Shown here: positions 33,376-44,959 of the stretch, piece by piece
Numbering within the stretch: position 1 is the stretch's first letter
Layout of the letters: the number at the start of each line of letters is the position of its first letter
Program-made: the position numbers and the translations under genes
The notes under the pieces: generated by a model
What the model was told of the DNA's origin: nothing
Database searches by the model: none
The model's input: only the letters and a program-made list of their open reading frames with translations
Assembly (NCBI GenBank): GCA_933228675.1
Contig: CAKOFX010000006.1
Location: 52,501-116,500, forward strand
DNA: 64,000 bases
Reading direction: 5' to 3'
DNA from: Stomorhina lunata
Lineage: Eukaryota > Arthropoda > Insecta > Diptera > Rhiniidae

Positions 33376-33953
33376 AAAGAAAAATACAAAATCGTAAGAA
33401 TATATTGATAATTATATAGTTTCTGATTACTGACTTAGTTGAGCCCCACACAAATGCTTCATATGTATATTAATATTAATTAATCATATGTATATTAATA
33501 TTAATTTTCTTTTGTTCATACTAAATGTAATTCCTAGCAATATATGGTTATACTAGTATTATATGCAAAGAATCTTTGAAATTAAGAGTCGGAAAACGAA
33601 AAGCTTTTTGGTGGCGTCATCATCTAAAATAGTTATGGACCCAAATGTTAGGTTGGGCAGGTGGCTGATGTCGAAGGCAGCGTCACTTCGATTCTAAAGT
33701 GATATGTGTCTATTTTACGAACATTTGATAAAGTTCGATAGACTAGATAAACCATGCAGAAAAGATGCTTCAAAATGTAGATGCCCTTAGATTTGCAAAA
33801 GCACATCGATTTGATGAAAATGTACTTTAATTCATACGAATTGTCCAACTATTAAAAGTTTATGATTAGTTATGTAAAATTCTGAACTAATTTAGGTCAA
33901 AGCTTTAACAATGATTGTCAATGTATATCAGCCTTAGAATTATAAGGTATACA
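33376..33953. other. Unassigned AT-rich stretch
   Basis: A 19-base motif TCATATGTATATTAATATTA is directly repeated at 33459 and 33483. Otherwise nothing was recognised. The last 8 bases (33946-33953) are the target duplication of the following element. Confidence 0.4.
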
Positions 33954-35194
33954 CAGAGCTTCGAAAGGCTTAATTAAATATTAGCTTAATTCCTAGGAAT
34001 TCAAAAGTGATTTAACAGTACCTTAAGTTTAATTCCCATAAAACAATTCAAAAAAATGTGTTGATTTTTAATTCTTAGTGAATTGATTCACATGGGAATT
34101 TAAAATCAACTTGAATGAATAAAATGTTTCTTCATTCCTCTACTCCAATTTGAATTAACATTTTTTATTCTTAATTAAAACCAGTCCAAATTGAATTAAA
34201 ATATTTTTCGGTAATTCATTTTGTGCAAATCATTAGGGTGGATATAAACTAAAGATATTTGATTTTAAATCAAAAACTTAAATTCTGACTTTTTCGAGGG
34301 AAAAGTTTTGAAAACTATACCACTCATTGAATAAAAGTATATCAAACCAAAAAAACGAAAATTGAAGTTTTAATTTATAGGGTATTATTGGATCAAGTGC
34401 GATATACATTGTTTGTAAAAACCCTAGATATAAAATAGAACAAAATTTATCATAACCTATTAAAATATTCTTATGTTTTATCAGAAAGCATACACATTTA
34501 ATAAAAGTATGCATGTATTCTTTAATGTTCGTTCAAGAAAACGGAACTACCCTAATGTGGCTATTTCACGGCAAACTTGTGTATATTTTGCATTTATTTG
34601 TTAAACTATAACTTTTAAAAGATATTTAGATATGCAGGAATATAGTAATATTAATGGTCTTTGGTTTATAACGACCTAATCTTTACCAGAAATTCAATCA
34701 ATGAAGAAATCTGCTTAATTTACAATTTTTTCTAAAAAAAATTATAAAAATAATTTATTTTTTGTGACATTAGTTTTTGTAAATACATACATCTAATATC
34801 TGCTGATATGTAAGAGTATATTATCTCTGGTTTTGTTGTGTTGCTGCGAAATAATGGATTTTATATGTTTTCGAATCTGGATGAGATTATAGATTATGTG
34901 TACAAAAACTCTTTAGTTTTATGTGTATCTATATTTTATTTTAAATAGTTTTTCTGATCTTATGACCAATAACAAAGAATTTTTTTATTTTTTTTTTAAT
35001 TTCGCCTAAGTCAACTTAATAAGTTTTCGAATTTTTCCACAAAAATGTTATTTGTATATGCCCTACAGCTCTAAAAAACATCAGTCCCTTAGCAAGAAGA
35101 TATATACTTTTTTGCATGGGTATTAAATGATATTTAATCCCTAATGCAATCCTGAAACTTATTTTATGGTTAAGGACTTGTTTCGTTGAGATTT

Positions 35195-36917
35195 CAATTC
35201 AATTCAATTTATTTTCCAAATAATTGTAATTACATTTTTTTTTTTAAATAAATTTTAAGGATCTAATAAATTTTCTTACATACTAATATATTTTTTAAGA
35301 ACTAACAAATTAATTTATTTATAAATATTTTAAATTTTACTTTTAAATTTAGGTTGTTTTAGACATTACTTTAATAAATTTACCCCAAAAAAGGAATAAA
35401 AAGGGAATTCTTAGAGTTTTAAGATACTTATATAATAATAACTTATAACTAAATTTAAATATTTACAAAAAGAGATAAGAATAGGGAAGAAAAAATATAC
35501 AAAAGAGAGTGATAGGATAGAGTGAAATAAAATTTACAACAGAAGAAGTTAAATATATACAGATTTTAGCTATTGGGCTATGTTGTATACCGTTGAACGT
35601 ATGTTGAGCGTATTAATTCGCCGATGATAAAACATAAGATCTGCATCCTGAAAGAGAAGACCAGCTTCCCTTAGCGTTAAAAGGTCTACCGGGGACATAT
35701 ACCTCGATTGATGGATTGAGTCAACACGGACAGATTGTTCAAAACATCCCCTGACTAGGCTATTCTCAAGAGAACGTGCCTTGTCAAGAAACGCTATGCC
35801 CGACCTGACCATGTAACCATCGATACGATCAAAATTGATCCCTCCATAAATGGATCTGCAAGATGGTTTACGGTATATTCCGTCAGGTCCTTGTCTGCAT
35901 CGGAGACATAGACAAGCCACCAAAATTTTCCTCTCCCATACCCTAAGCCTCTCCATCTGGGCAGAAGAAATTCTAAACCAAACCGGGAAGGCATAGGATA
36001 TGAGAGGACGGATAATTTGTCTGTAGAGTAACAGACCCACTTTTTTATCTAGGCACCCTTGTCGACCAAGGATGCTTCGATAAGAAGCGAATGTTCGCTT
36101 TGTGCGCTCCAATACGAGGTCTATGTGGCGGTAATACTCGAAATTTTCGTGGAAAATTACGCCTAAATATTTTATTCTATCCGAGACAGTAAGAAGCTCA
36201 CTACCAATCATTAGAGAGGGAATGAACCCCCTACTGTTTGGATACAAATATTTTCGCCTGCCTTTAATAATAATGGCAGTCGATTTCTGAATATTTAGTC
36301 GTAGTTTCCACTTCCCGAAGTATTCCGCCAACCTTGCCAAATATGTGTTAACATTTTGGTTCACACTTCTTGCCCGGGCACCTGATGATGCAATGAGAAT
36401 ATCATCCGCATAAGTCAGAAGAAGGTTACCCTCTGGAGGCTTAGGGATATCGCTCACAAAAATGTTGTAAAGGACAGGACCAAGAAGGGAACCCTGAGGT
36501 ACCCCCGTTATTACAAATTTTTCATTCGAGCGGCAATCACCCACCCTCACAATGAACTTTCTTTCACGCAAAAAGTTTAACACAATCCGGCAAAGATGTC
36601 TATCAAATCCAAGATTCATCATCTTGAATATGATTCCATTCTGCCAGACTGTGTCAAAAGCTTTGGCAATGTCTAAGCTAACTGCTATAGTAGGGTACCT
36701 CTTATTGAGGCCCCTAGCTACATAGTCACCAAAGACCATCAGCGCATGTGAAGTTGAGTGACCACGCCTGAATCCAAATTGGGAGTCAGCGAGGACATTC
36801 GCATCCTCAATCCTGTCATTTATTCGACCTAGGATAAAAGATTCCAAAAGCTTTCCAAAGGGTGACAGCAAAGATATGGGCCTATAATTGCTTAATTGCT
36901 TTGGGTCAGTTCTTGGC
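35195..36917 (-). mobile_element. 5'-truncated LINE (jockey superfamily)
   Basis: A perfect 13-bp target duplication TTCGTTGAGATTT flanks it (35182-35194, 36918-36930). On the minus strand it enters in the middle of the reverse transcriptase gene, passes the stop at 35570 and has a 3' untranslated region of about 370 bases. It ends in ATTGAATTGAATTGAA-type pentamers instead of poly(A). This is the result of incomplete target-primed reverse transcription. Confidence 0.92.
35570..36916 (-). CDS. LINE reverse transcriptase, 5'-truncated ORF
   Basis: About 448 codons stay open from the 5' truncation point to the stop. The motifs appear in the standard order: SNYRPISLLSPFGKLLE (start of RT), SQFGFRRGHSTSHAL, AVSLDIAKAFDTVW (first catalytic aspartate), GVPQGSLLGPVLYN, LLTYADDILIA (catalytic YADD pair), RLNIQKSTAII and IKYLGVIFH. 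About 190 residues of post-RT C-terminal region follow. The upstream apurinic endonuclease domain and ORF1 are missing. The longest frame that begins with a start-like codon uses TTG inside SLLSPF, which is not a real start. The enzyme would copy its RNA at nicked chromosomal DNA. This copy has an undamaged frame, so insertion is fairly recent, but it cannot be autonomous. Confidence 0.92.
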   Translation of the reverse strand, partial: PRTDPKQLSNYRPISLLSPFGKLLESFILGRINDRIEDANVLADSQFGFRRGHSTSHALMVFGDYVARGLNKRYPTIAVSLDIAKAFDTVWQNGIIFKMMNLGFDRHLCRIVLNFLRERKFIVRVGDCRSNEKFVITGVPQGSLLGPVLYNIFVSDIPKPPEGNLLLTYADDILIASSGARARSVNQNVNTYLARLAEYFGKWKLRLNIQKSTAIIIKGRRKYLYPNSRGFIPSLMIGSELLTVSDRIKYLGVIFHENFEYYRHIDLVLERTKRTFASYRSILGRQGCLDKKVGLLLYRQIIRPLISYAFPVWFRISSAQMERLRVWERKILVACLCLRCRQGPDGIYRKPSCRSIYGGINFDRIDGYMVRSGIAFLDKARSLENSLVRGCFEQSVRVDSIHQSRYMSPVDLLTLREAGLLFQDADLMFYHRRINTLNIRSTVYNIAQ

Positions 36918-37434
36918 TTCGTTGAGATTTATTTTATTCCGCTCTTTTATAGGTATTATATATTTTTGAACTGTAGGGTTCGTTTGTATACATTTATTTT
37001 TGTATGCCTTTACAAAATGATTTGTTTATAAATTTTTTAATTATTTTTGTATTAGATTAAGAATTGAAATAATTTAAATTAAATTTAACTGATTTTAAAT
37101 TCCCTAAGAATTAATTCTTAAAAGTTAAGGCTTATGACTTGATTCTGGTGAATGTATTATGGGAATGATATAAACACTAAAATGAATTTGATTTTAAAAT
37201 ATGGAATTAGGAATTGAGCCTTTCGAACCTCTGGGTATACACTCATAGTTTTAGATACATACGTGAAATATATAGCTTTTAAATGAATGGATATCAGCTT
37301 TGGCGGAAAATTTATTGAAGATTTACTTATTAATCTGAAGTTAGTTAACTTATTAAGATGAATACTTCAACAATAATATTTGAGATCTATTGTTCTTTCG
37401 ACCTGTCCGATGAATGTGTGGAAAGTTTTGCTCT

Positions 37435-37870
37435 AGTTCTTTGTGCAACTTTAATATGATTTAATTTGTCAGCATTAAAGTAATTCCCGGACGGGGTTAT
37501 ATGGGACATAACAGTAAATGTGAACCGAGCTCGCCCATTTTCAATGCCGAACTTTTCAAGAGATCAGAAATACTTTTGTCAAATGTTGTCCCTCTTGAAA
37601 GTTTATTTTAGACGCTATCGCCCTGAATAACGATATTATACAACGTCTTTATACTAAATGTCATCATCGTATCTATTATAATAGATAGATAATTATAATA
37701 AATTAGCTAATTAGATAATTATTATTTGTCATTTATTAGCTACTAAGAGATTGCCTTAGGCGAAGTTATACGGGAGCAATAGTCAAACATGAACGGATTT
37801 CTCCCAATTGCAATTAAACAATTTAAATTTTCGTTGATATGTGAGATACTTGTATACATGTAGGTTTTGA
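37435..37870 (-). mobile_element. INE-A, diverged internal fragment
   Basis: CATTAAAGTAATTCCCGGAC, GGTTATATGGGA, GTGAACCGAGCTCGCCCATT and GAAGTTATACGGGAGCAAT follow the order of INE-A modules, with more substitutions than other copies. Confidence 0.6.
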
Positions 37871-39115
37871 ACTGATATCATATAGTTAGCTGCATTTTTG
37901 TACTTCCTAGGAAGATTACCTATAATTTGATATATAATACATTCTCAAATGTTATCATAAGGTTCAAAAGTCAGACATAAAATTAAGATAAATGCAGTGT
38001 GTCTGTCTGCTAAAATCAGATTTGTGGAGTTCCTGGAAGGTATACCCATATGCATTTTACACAAAATTTTAGGATATCGTCCCACCCTGAGCTCCAAAAA
38101 CTTGACTACAACAGAAAAAAGGACAGACAGGTAGACCAACGGACGGACAGACAGGTAGACGGACAAACAGACGGACGGACGTCGCGAAATCGATTCTCCT
38201 GCCGATTCTGAGACGATCGGTACAACTTAAATGGTATTCATAATCAGATTTGTGGAGTTTATATCAGATTTTAGGAAATCCTCCCACAAAGAACGCTGTC
38301 ATTTCATCACAATCGGTCCATAAACACCTGAGATATCGCTGAAACAATACTTACCAAATGTAAACAAAATTTCTTAGACACGTACTTTGGGCAATTTGCT
38401 GTACATCACAAGTAGTGTCTTGGCGATATCTCAGTTGTTTATGGACCGCTTTTGATAAAATTTTATAATGTGCTTGGCGGGGGAATTTCCTAAAATTTGA
38501 TATAAAATTTATGTATGTCCGTGCTCCAGGAGGATGGTTTTTCCTATTTCTGCATTTCATTTATTCAACAAACATTCTCTAACGCGTACTTTGGGCAATT
38601 TGCGATACATCAAATTTAGCGTTTTGGCTGTATCTCAGTTGTTTATAGACCGATTTTGCTCAAATTTTACAGAGTGCTTTGGGGAATCATTTCCTACAAT
38701 ATATATAATATTATATATATAATATATTATCACATGTACACCAGGAGTATCTTGTTTCTCTTATTATTTAAAAGTGTGTTTCAATCAAAAATTTTTAAAT
38801 TTTCGTCTAAATTTTGGTATTTTTTCGATATTTTCGGTGTTTATAAACCGATTTTAATGAAATTTAATAGCGTTTATTGCGGGAGAATTTCCTAAAATCT
38901 GGTATATATGTAGATCCATACTCCAGGGGCTTCAGAAACTTGATTTCAACAGACAGACAGACGGACGGACAGACGGACGGACATCGCTTAATCGATTCTC
39001 CTTCCGATTCTGAGTCGATCGGTATAATTTTTATGGGGTCTACGATCACTAATTACAAATTACAAACGGAATCACAAACTTATAATACCCTTTCACCTAT
39101 TGGTGAAGGGTATAA
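37871..39115 (-). mobile_element. Diverged INE cluster (INE-C)
   Basis: The 5' end is at 39115 in reverse (TTATACCCTTCACCAATAGG, GGGTATTATAAG), with GTCC/GTCT runs at 38946-38980 and 38100-38180. The body is made of ~200-base modules that contain CGTACTTTGGGCAATTTGC, GATATCTCAGTTGTTTATGG and GGAATTTCCTAAAAT. One module is inverted, which creates a palindrome at 38262-38497. It shares the 5' structure with INE-B but not the body. Confidence 0.55.
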
Positions 39116-39119
39116 AAAG

Positions 39120-39558
39120 TGGGCGTAAAATGGGTACGTTCAATATTTTCCCGTAAAAACTTATATTAAATTGCTATGAATGTTTAAGAAAAAAAATACC
39201 CATTTACCGACTTTAGATAGATTAAAAAAGGGGGCGTAATAGTAGGTGTGGCCAATTTCTCTTTATGTAGGAGCCTTTTCTGGACTATGGCAAACATAAA
39301 GAGCCGTTCTCAACTGATGCAATTTCAAAGAAAAAAATCTTATGTTTTTTTTTCAACTGATGTATTTTCAAAGGAAAGAAGAATCTTCGCCATTTTTCGA
39401 GCCCTAATTGTCTTTCCCTTAGTCAAAGGTCAGAATTTGGAGTTTTTTAATTTTCTATGGGAAGTTGACGGAACATTAGGAATTTGTTAGAAAATTTTGT
39501 TCAAAATGCAAAAATACATTAATTTTTTATAAGATTAAAATTATTAAAATATATATAT
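39120..39558. other. Unassigned AT-rich stretch
   Basis: Only chance-length frames (an 80-codon plus-strand frame at 39248) are present. No repeat relation was seen. Confidence 0.35.
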
Positions 39559-39562
39559 TAAC

Positions 39563-39711
39563 CCTAACAGACATGGGGACTTAAATGACCCAAATTTTGT
39601 TTTCTTTTGATTTTTTAATTTTATTTCGTTATTTATTAAAATTAAAATTTTTAGTCTTTTCATAAGCTTATTTTAGGGTCATTTTAGTCTTCACAGACAT
39701 GAAGATTAGGG
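39563..39711. mobile_element. piggyBac-like MITE, 149 bp
   Basis: TTAA flanks both sides (39559-39562, 39712-39715). The ends are CCCTAACAGACATGGGGACT and, inverted, CCCTAATCTTCATGTCTGTG. Deeper inverted blocks GACTTAAATGACCC and GACTAAAATGACCC pair well. Small size and near-complete self-complementarity make this a MITE. Confidence 0.75.
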
Positions 39712-39715
39712 TTAA

Positions 39716-40344
39716 TGGGGTTAATTTATATTTTTTAATCAAAGGACTTATATTAATAAAAATGAATATATTTTTGCATTTTGAACAAAATTTGGTAATA
39801 AATTCTTGGTATTCTATCACTTTCCTATATAAAATTAAAAAACTCAAAATTTTGACTTTTGACCCCGGTGAAGAAAGGGTTAAACTTTTTTAATTTAAAA
39901 AAATTCTGTGTACATTCTCTATAGTCTTTGAAAAAATATTCACTATAACTTTTATTAACGTTGAACATTGGTACAATTTACAAACATATACTGAAATTAT
40001 TACAAAAAATTCACATTTTTGCGAAATTCGACGATTTCAAATCCCAGGTGCGGCGAAGCCGTTAGAGATAATCACCCCGTTTTTTCTGGATTTCATCTCC
40101 CATTTGTTTGTTTTGTGATACCGGAAAGAAAACTTAGTACTTGTAGTATTTGTTGAACAAAATTTTCAAAAAATTAAAAAATGGTTTTTAAAACCGGTCT
40201 GAGATTAAAGTATTATTTTCTAATATGAAATAAATTCGGTTATATTTTAACGAAACTCAACTATTTTGAATTTATAGCTCATAGAATTGTAAATCTGTCT
40301 TACTTTGAAATTTATTTATCACCAAGTAAATTTTTTTCACTGCA
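39716..40344. other. Unassigned AT-rich stretch
   Basis: No gene or repeat was recognised, except a second short GTTAAT motif beside the MITE. Confidence 0.35.
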
Positions 40345-40600
40345 TATCCTTAGGCGTGTTGTCAATGACACACGAATTTTCGGGGGAAAATTGCAATAAC
40401 TCCGAAACTACTTTATTGATTTTAAATTTTGATGTCTTCAAAAAACACTACTTTAGTGATCCCTTTATTTCATTAAATTTTTTAAAATTACTTAAATTGT
40501 AGTGGTTAAAATTAAGTCAAGACCGAAAATACTTCCATTTTTCCCATACAAAAAAATTTGACACCTTTTCTAACACTTGTTCCCCTAATGCAATTTTGAA
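40345..40600 (+). repeat. Dispersed repeat R3, copy 2
   Basis: TATCCTTAGGCGTGTTGTCA, CGAATTTTCGGGGGAAAATT and GCAATAACTCCGAAACT parallel 3937-4190. Confidence 0.55.
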
Positions 40601-41609
40601 AAAAATGCACAGCATATTTTTATGTTACGTAGGTAAGGTGACTCTAATTTATTTAGAAGATATAAAATATCAGTTCTCAATATATCTTGAGAAAAAACTT
40701 TGCAAATAATTACATAATCTTCCCATTATGATTAAAAGGTAAAGGTATAAAGAAAAGCTGTCCTTTGTTTCAACAACACCTCTTGTAAAAGGGGCTATTT
40801 TAAAACTGAAATCCTAAAAATAATTAGATATACAAATCCTAAAAATAATAAGATATACAAAGAACAGCACGAACTTTTAATAAAAATCCCCAAAAAGAAT
40901 AACAAAAACTTACTCAAATCTGTAAAACAAAAAAGTTGACAATTAGCAAAAAAAAGTAGAAACAATTAGAGCAAATCATAAAAACAACAACGGAATTAAG
41001 AATGGAATATTCTATTTCAACTCAAGAAACAAAAACTTTTACAATATCATAAAAACAAAGAATTATAAACAGGACTTCTTAAGCTGAAGGATAAAATGAA
41101 ACAAAAACTTTTAACAAATAAACACAAACTAAAATTAAGAAAAAAAAAACTCGAAACTAACTAAGAAAAGCAGTTGAATTGCTTAAAGTGAAACATTTTG
41201 TTCAAAAAAGCTTAACATAAAAAGGTAAAAAGCTCAAACAGAAAATTCGTAATAATCTTCGCAGTTGCTACAAAATGTAAATTATCTATTTATGCAAATG
41301 AACTCAAAACAAAACTGTCCGACAAATGAATAAACATTTGTAAAGACAAATAAGCAGACAGAAACTTTACTTTTAACAATTTCGAGGAAAGAACTAAAAT
41401 GATACAAGAAAACTATTAAAAACAAGAGAAATAAAAGATTGTTTTCCTTTACTTTACTTCTTTGTGATTTAAAACCTTTTTATAATTTTTCTTACACGTT
41501 TTTAAAACAAAAGTTCAGCTGAACTAAAAAAATTAATTTTCAAAATTTTTTGAAAGAAAAATCAGAATTTTAAACCCTACCACCTCCGATTTTGATGAAG
41601 TTTTTTTTT
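40601..41609. other. A-rich stretch without recognised features
   Basis: A long, strongly A-rich region (AAAACAAAAACTTTT-type sequence) lacks reading frames above chance and shows no regular period. Confidence 0.4.
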
Positions 41610-42840
41610 AAGTTTTTCTATAGAAAAATGTGTGGAAGGTAAGTTTTTCTATAAAAAAATGTGTGAAAGGTAAGTTTTTCTATAGAAAAATGTGTGGAAG
41701 GTAAGTTTTTCTTTGGAAAAATGTGTGGAAGGTAAGTTTTTTTTATAGAAAAAATTGTGGAAGGTATAATTTTCTATAAAAAAAAAAACGTGTGGAAGTT
41801 AAGTTTTTCCGTAGAAAAATGTGTGGAAGGTAAGTTTTTCTATAGAAAAATGTGTCGAAGGTAAGTTTTTCTATAGAAAATTGTGTGGAAGGTAAGTTTT
41901 TCTATAGAAAAATGTGTGGAAGGTAAGTTTTTCTATAGAAAAATGTGTGGAAGGTAAGTTTTTCTATAGAAAAATGTGTGGAAGGTAAGTTTTTCTATAG
42001 AAAAATGTGTGGAAGGTAAGTTTTTCTATAGAAAAATGTGTGGAAAATAAGTTTTTCTACAGAAAAATGTATAAAAGGGAAGGTTTTTGTATAGAAAAAT
42101 GAATGGAAAGTAAGCTTTTCTATAAAAAATGTGTGGAAGGTAAGTTTTTCTATAGAAAAATGTGTGGAAGGTAAGTTTTTCTATAGAAAAATGTGTGGAA
42201 GGTAAGTTTTTCTATAGAAAAATGTGTGGAAGGTAAGTTTTTCTATAGAAAAATGCGTGGAAAGTATGATTTAAAAAAAAGTGTGGAAGGTAAGTTTTTC
42301 TATCGAATAATGTCTATAAGGTAAGTTTTTCTATATAAAAATGTGGGGAAGGTAAGTTTTTCTATATAAAAATGTGGGGAAGCTATAACTTTCTATAAAA
42401 AAACATGTGAAAGGTAAGTTTTTCCATTAAAAAATGTGTGGAGGGTAAGTTTTTCTATAGAAAAATGTGTGGAAGGTAAGTTCTTCTATAGAAAAATGTG
42501 TTTAAAATAAGTTTTTCTATTGAAAAATGTGTGGAATTTATATTTTCCTATAGAAAAATTTATGGAAGTTAAGTTTTTTCTAAGAAAATATGAGGAGGGT
42601 AGGTTTTTGTATAGAAAATTTGTGTAAGGTAAGTTCTTCTATAAAAAAATGTGTAGAAAAATGTTTTTATCGAAAATTTGCATATAGAAAAATATTATTA
42701 TCGAAAATTTTTCTATAGAAAAATATTTTTATTGAAAATGTTTGTATAGAAAAATATTTTTTTACAAAATTTTTTTATAGCAAAATATTTTATCGAAAAA
42801 TATTTTCTAGAAAATTTTCCTATAGAAAAATATTTTTACC
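41610..42840. repeat. 31-bp minisatellite, block 1
   Basis: More than 30 units follow one another with a period of 31. The unit is AAGTTTTTCTATAGAAAAAT followed by GTGTGGAAGGT. The first unit is 41610-41640. Each unit holds the 16-base perfect palindrome TTTTTCTATAGAAAAA. Units between about 41810 and 42250 are almost identical, and both edges are more diverged, as expected of an array homogenised from its centre. Past 42640 the units change to the block 2 type. Confidence 0.95.
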
Positions 42841-42904
42841 TTTTACTTATGGTTTATGAATATAATTCTGAAAAGTTGTGTTTGTAAATATAGTAATAAT
42901 GCGA

Positions 42905-43030
42905 GGTTTTCGATCTGTCTAAATTGGGGATAATCCTCCTGAAGAGAAGATGGCTTAACCAACCATCGAAACGCGTCGAGGACTTTGGTTTCTCCGCAAA
43001 CATTTTTTGGGTATTTATTAATAAATAGGT
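42905..43030 (+). ncRNA. Hammerhead-ribozyme-like segment, copy 1 (damaged)
   Basis: This segment interrupts the minisatellite and matches 48955-49080 closely. It has CCTC, CTGAAGA (the CUGANGA box), GATGG / CCATC (stem II), GAAA, CGCG, the GTC cleavage triplet and GAGG in the correct order (core 42919-42988). Three extra bases (GAA) lie between the first box and stem II, and the outer stem I strand (ACTTTGG) pairs less well than in copy 2. It is probably inactive. Confidence 0.5.
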
Positions 43031-43615
43031 CTGTTACATCTTTTTGAAAAATTTTTTCTATAGAAAAATATTTTTAACGAAATTTTTTTTATAATTTTTC
43101 TGTAGAAAAATATTTTGATCAACAATTTTTGTAAAAAAAAATTATTTTTATCGAAAACTTTTCAAAAGAAATATATTATTATAGAAAATTTTTCTAAAGA
43201 AAAATTTTTTTATCGAAAATTTTTCTATACAAATATATTTTTATAGAAAATTTTTCTGTAGAAAAATATTTTTATCGAAAATATTTCTATGGAAGAATAT
43301 TTTTATCGAAAAATTTTCTATAGAAAAATATTTTTATCGAAAATATTTCTATGGAAGAATATTTTTATCGAAAAATTTTCTATAGAAAAATATTTTTATA
43401 GAAAAATATTTTTTTCAAAAATTTTTGTAAAGAAAAATATTTTTATCGAAAATTTCTCTTAAGAAAAATATTTTTGTCGAAAATTTTTCTATAGAAAAAG
43501 ATTTTTATCGAATATTTTTCTTTAGAATTTTTTTTTGAAAAGTTTTCTATGGAAAAACATTTTTATTGAAAAATTTTTTTCTATCGAAAAAATTTGTATA
43601 GAAAAATTATATTCT
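43031..43615. repeat. 31-bp minisatellite, block 2
   Basis: Units of the type AAAAATATTTTTATCGAAAA + TTTTTCTATAG keep the 31-base period and the palindromic core of block 1, so both blocks are subfamilies of one satellite. A two-unit pattern (about 62 bases with ATGGAAGAATATTTTTATCG) is repeated at about 43290 and 43350. Confidence 0.85.
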
Positions 43616-43723
43616 AAGTGGTAAGTTTCCTGATCCATATGTCCTGTTCTCATTAAACAACTTTATTATTTGTTATGAGCTTTATACAGTCGTAGTGCTT
43701 TAAGAAGTTTAACTAAATAATGT

Positions 43724-44959
43724 ATTAAACACATAGACAACAGCAGGCTACGGGCTACAACCTGTCAAAATTAGAATACACGCATTCAAATAGAAATAAA
43801 TTTTTTAGAGTCGACACGGCTACACGACTACCGACCACCGTTGTAGCTGTAGCCAAAATTAAACTATTTTATATTTTTGTTGGCGACAATAAAAGATTTA
43901 GTGCTGTCAACACCATATAATATTGAAATAAATGAGCGATTTAAACCACTTGAATTTATTTACCACAAATACAATGGGGAGAATTTATGTAAACAATTTA
44001 CATACTTATAAAATATTTATATATTTAATGTTTATAATAATATCTATTAAAATATTATGTAAACATTTATATTTATATAACTCTAACTCAATAGAAGTAA
44101 AATTTCAAAAAGTTATTTTTTAAACTGTCTAACTCACACGCTACGTGTGCTAGAGCTACGTAGTTCATGTTATATAAAAGCCCAGTATGTCCTTTATAAA
44201 ATTCATTATATAAAAGAGCATACTTATTTCTATATTGTTTTAAGATATAAAAAAAGTCGGTTGCAGAAATAAGTTTATAGTATATTAGTTCATTATCCAT
44301 TGTAAAGAATATTATATAGAATATATAAGAATATAAAAGAAATTTTCAGTAGCTTTTGTTTGATACCAAAAAAGTTAATATCGGATATAAACTTCTAAAG
44401 TTATACCGTATTATTCTTGAAATTTAAAAAGCCCATAACTCTTAAAAGATTAGAGATCACACCAAAATCTTTCTATAATTTTTTTTTTTTTTTGATATAG
44501 ACATACCATCAGGTACAGGAAAACCGTTGATTTCGGAGGTTAATTAATAAAATGAATTTATGTCGTTTTTATCAAAATTTAAATTGTTATTTTGTCCATC
44601 TTATAAACGCGATATTGGCACCACTCATAAACAGGTGTTTCGAAATGTAGCTGCCATCTTACACGGCATTTACACATGCAAGTGCAAGTGAAAAAAAGCT
44701 CAATACATTTATATTTTTTTACTAACACAATCACACTTCTGCAAGTTGTAGGCTCACTTGCAAGCGATTTTGATTGCCAGTGATTTTTTTACTTGCATGT
44801 CAGAAGAATACGTATACACAACTTGTAACAAGTCACCTACGTGTGTAAACGTACTGTTAAATGTAGCTGCCGTCCCCAAAATAATTAAGTAGCTGACTAC
44901 GAGGCGACGATTGCAGCCAACGACTTTTGTAGTCGGTTGCTGTTGTCTATGTGTTTAAT
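43724..44959. mobile_element. Candidate TIR element, about 1.2 kb
   Basis: A perfect 21-bp inverted repeat ATTAAACACATAGACAACAGC lies at 43724-43744 and, reversed, at 44939-44959. Both subterminal regions are rich in GTAGC/GTAGTCG motifs (GCTACACGACTACCGACC; GTAGCTGACTACGAGGCG). A 13-bp direct repeat AAATGTAGCTGCC at 44643 and 44859 brackets about 200 bases with partly inverted ACTTGCA/TGCAAGT motifs, possibly a further insertion. No transposase. Target duplication was not identified. Confidence 0.55.

Larger units (their letters stand above)
33954..37233. mobile_element. hAT-like element carrying a LINE insertion
   Basis: Inverted ends CAGAGCTTCGAAAGGCTTAA and CAGAGGTTCGAAAGGCTCAA differ at two of 20 positions. 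A perfect 8-bp duplication GGTATACA flanks the element (33946-33953, 37234-37241). CAGAG plus 8 bp is the hAT pattern. Without the LINE (35195-36917 plus one 13-bp duplication) the element would be about 1.54 kb. It has no transposase. The flanks of the LINE are AT-rich with many AATTC-type motifs. Confidence 0.85.

Noticed and set aside
41610..42640. CRISPR array
   Set aside because: A 31-base period could suggest one, but units follow without unique spacers, the genome is eukaryotic, and there are no cas genes. It is a minisatellite.
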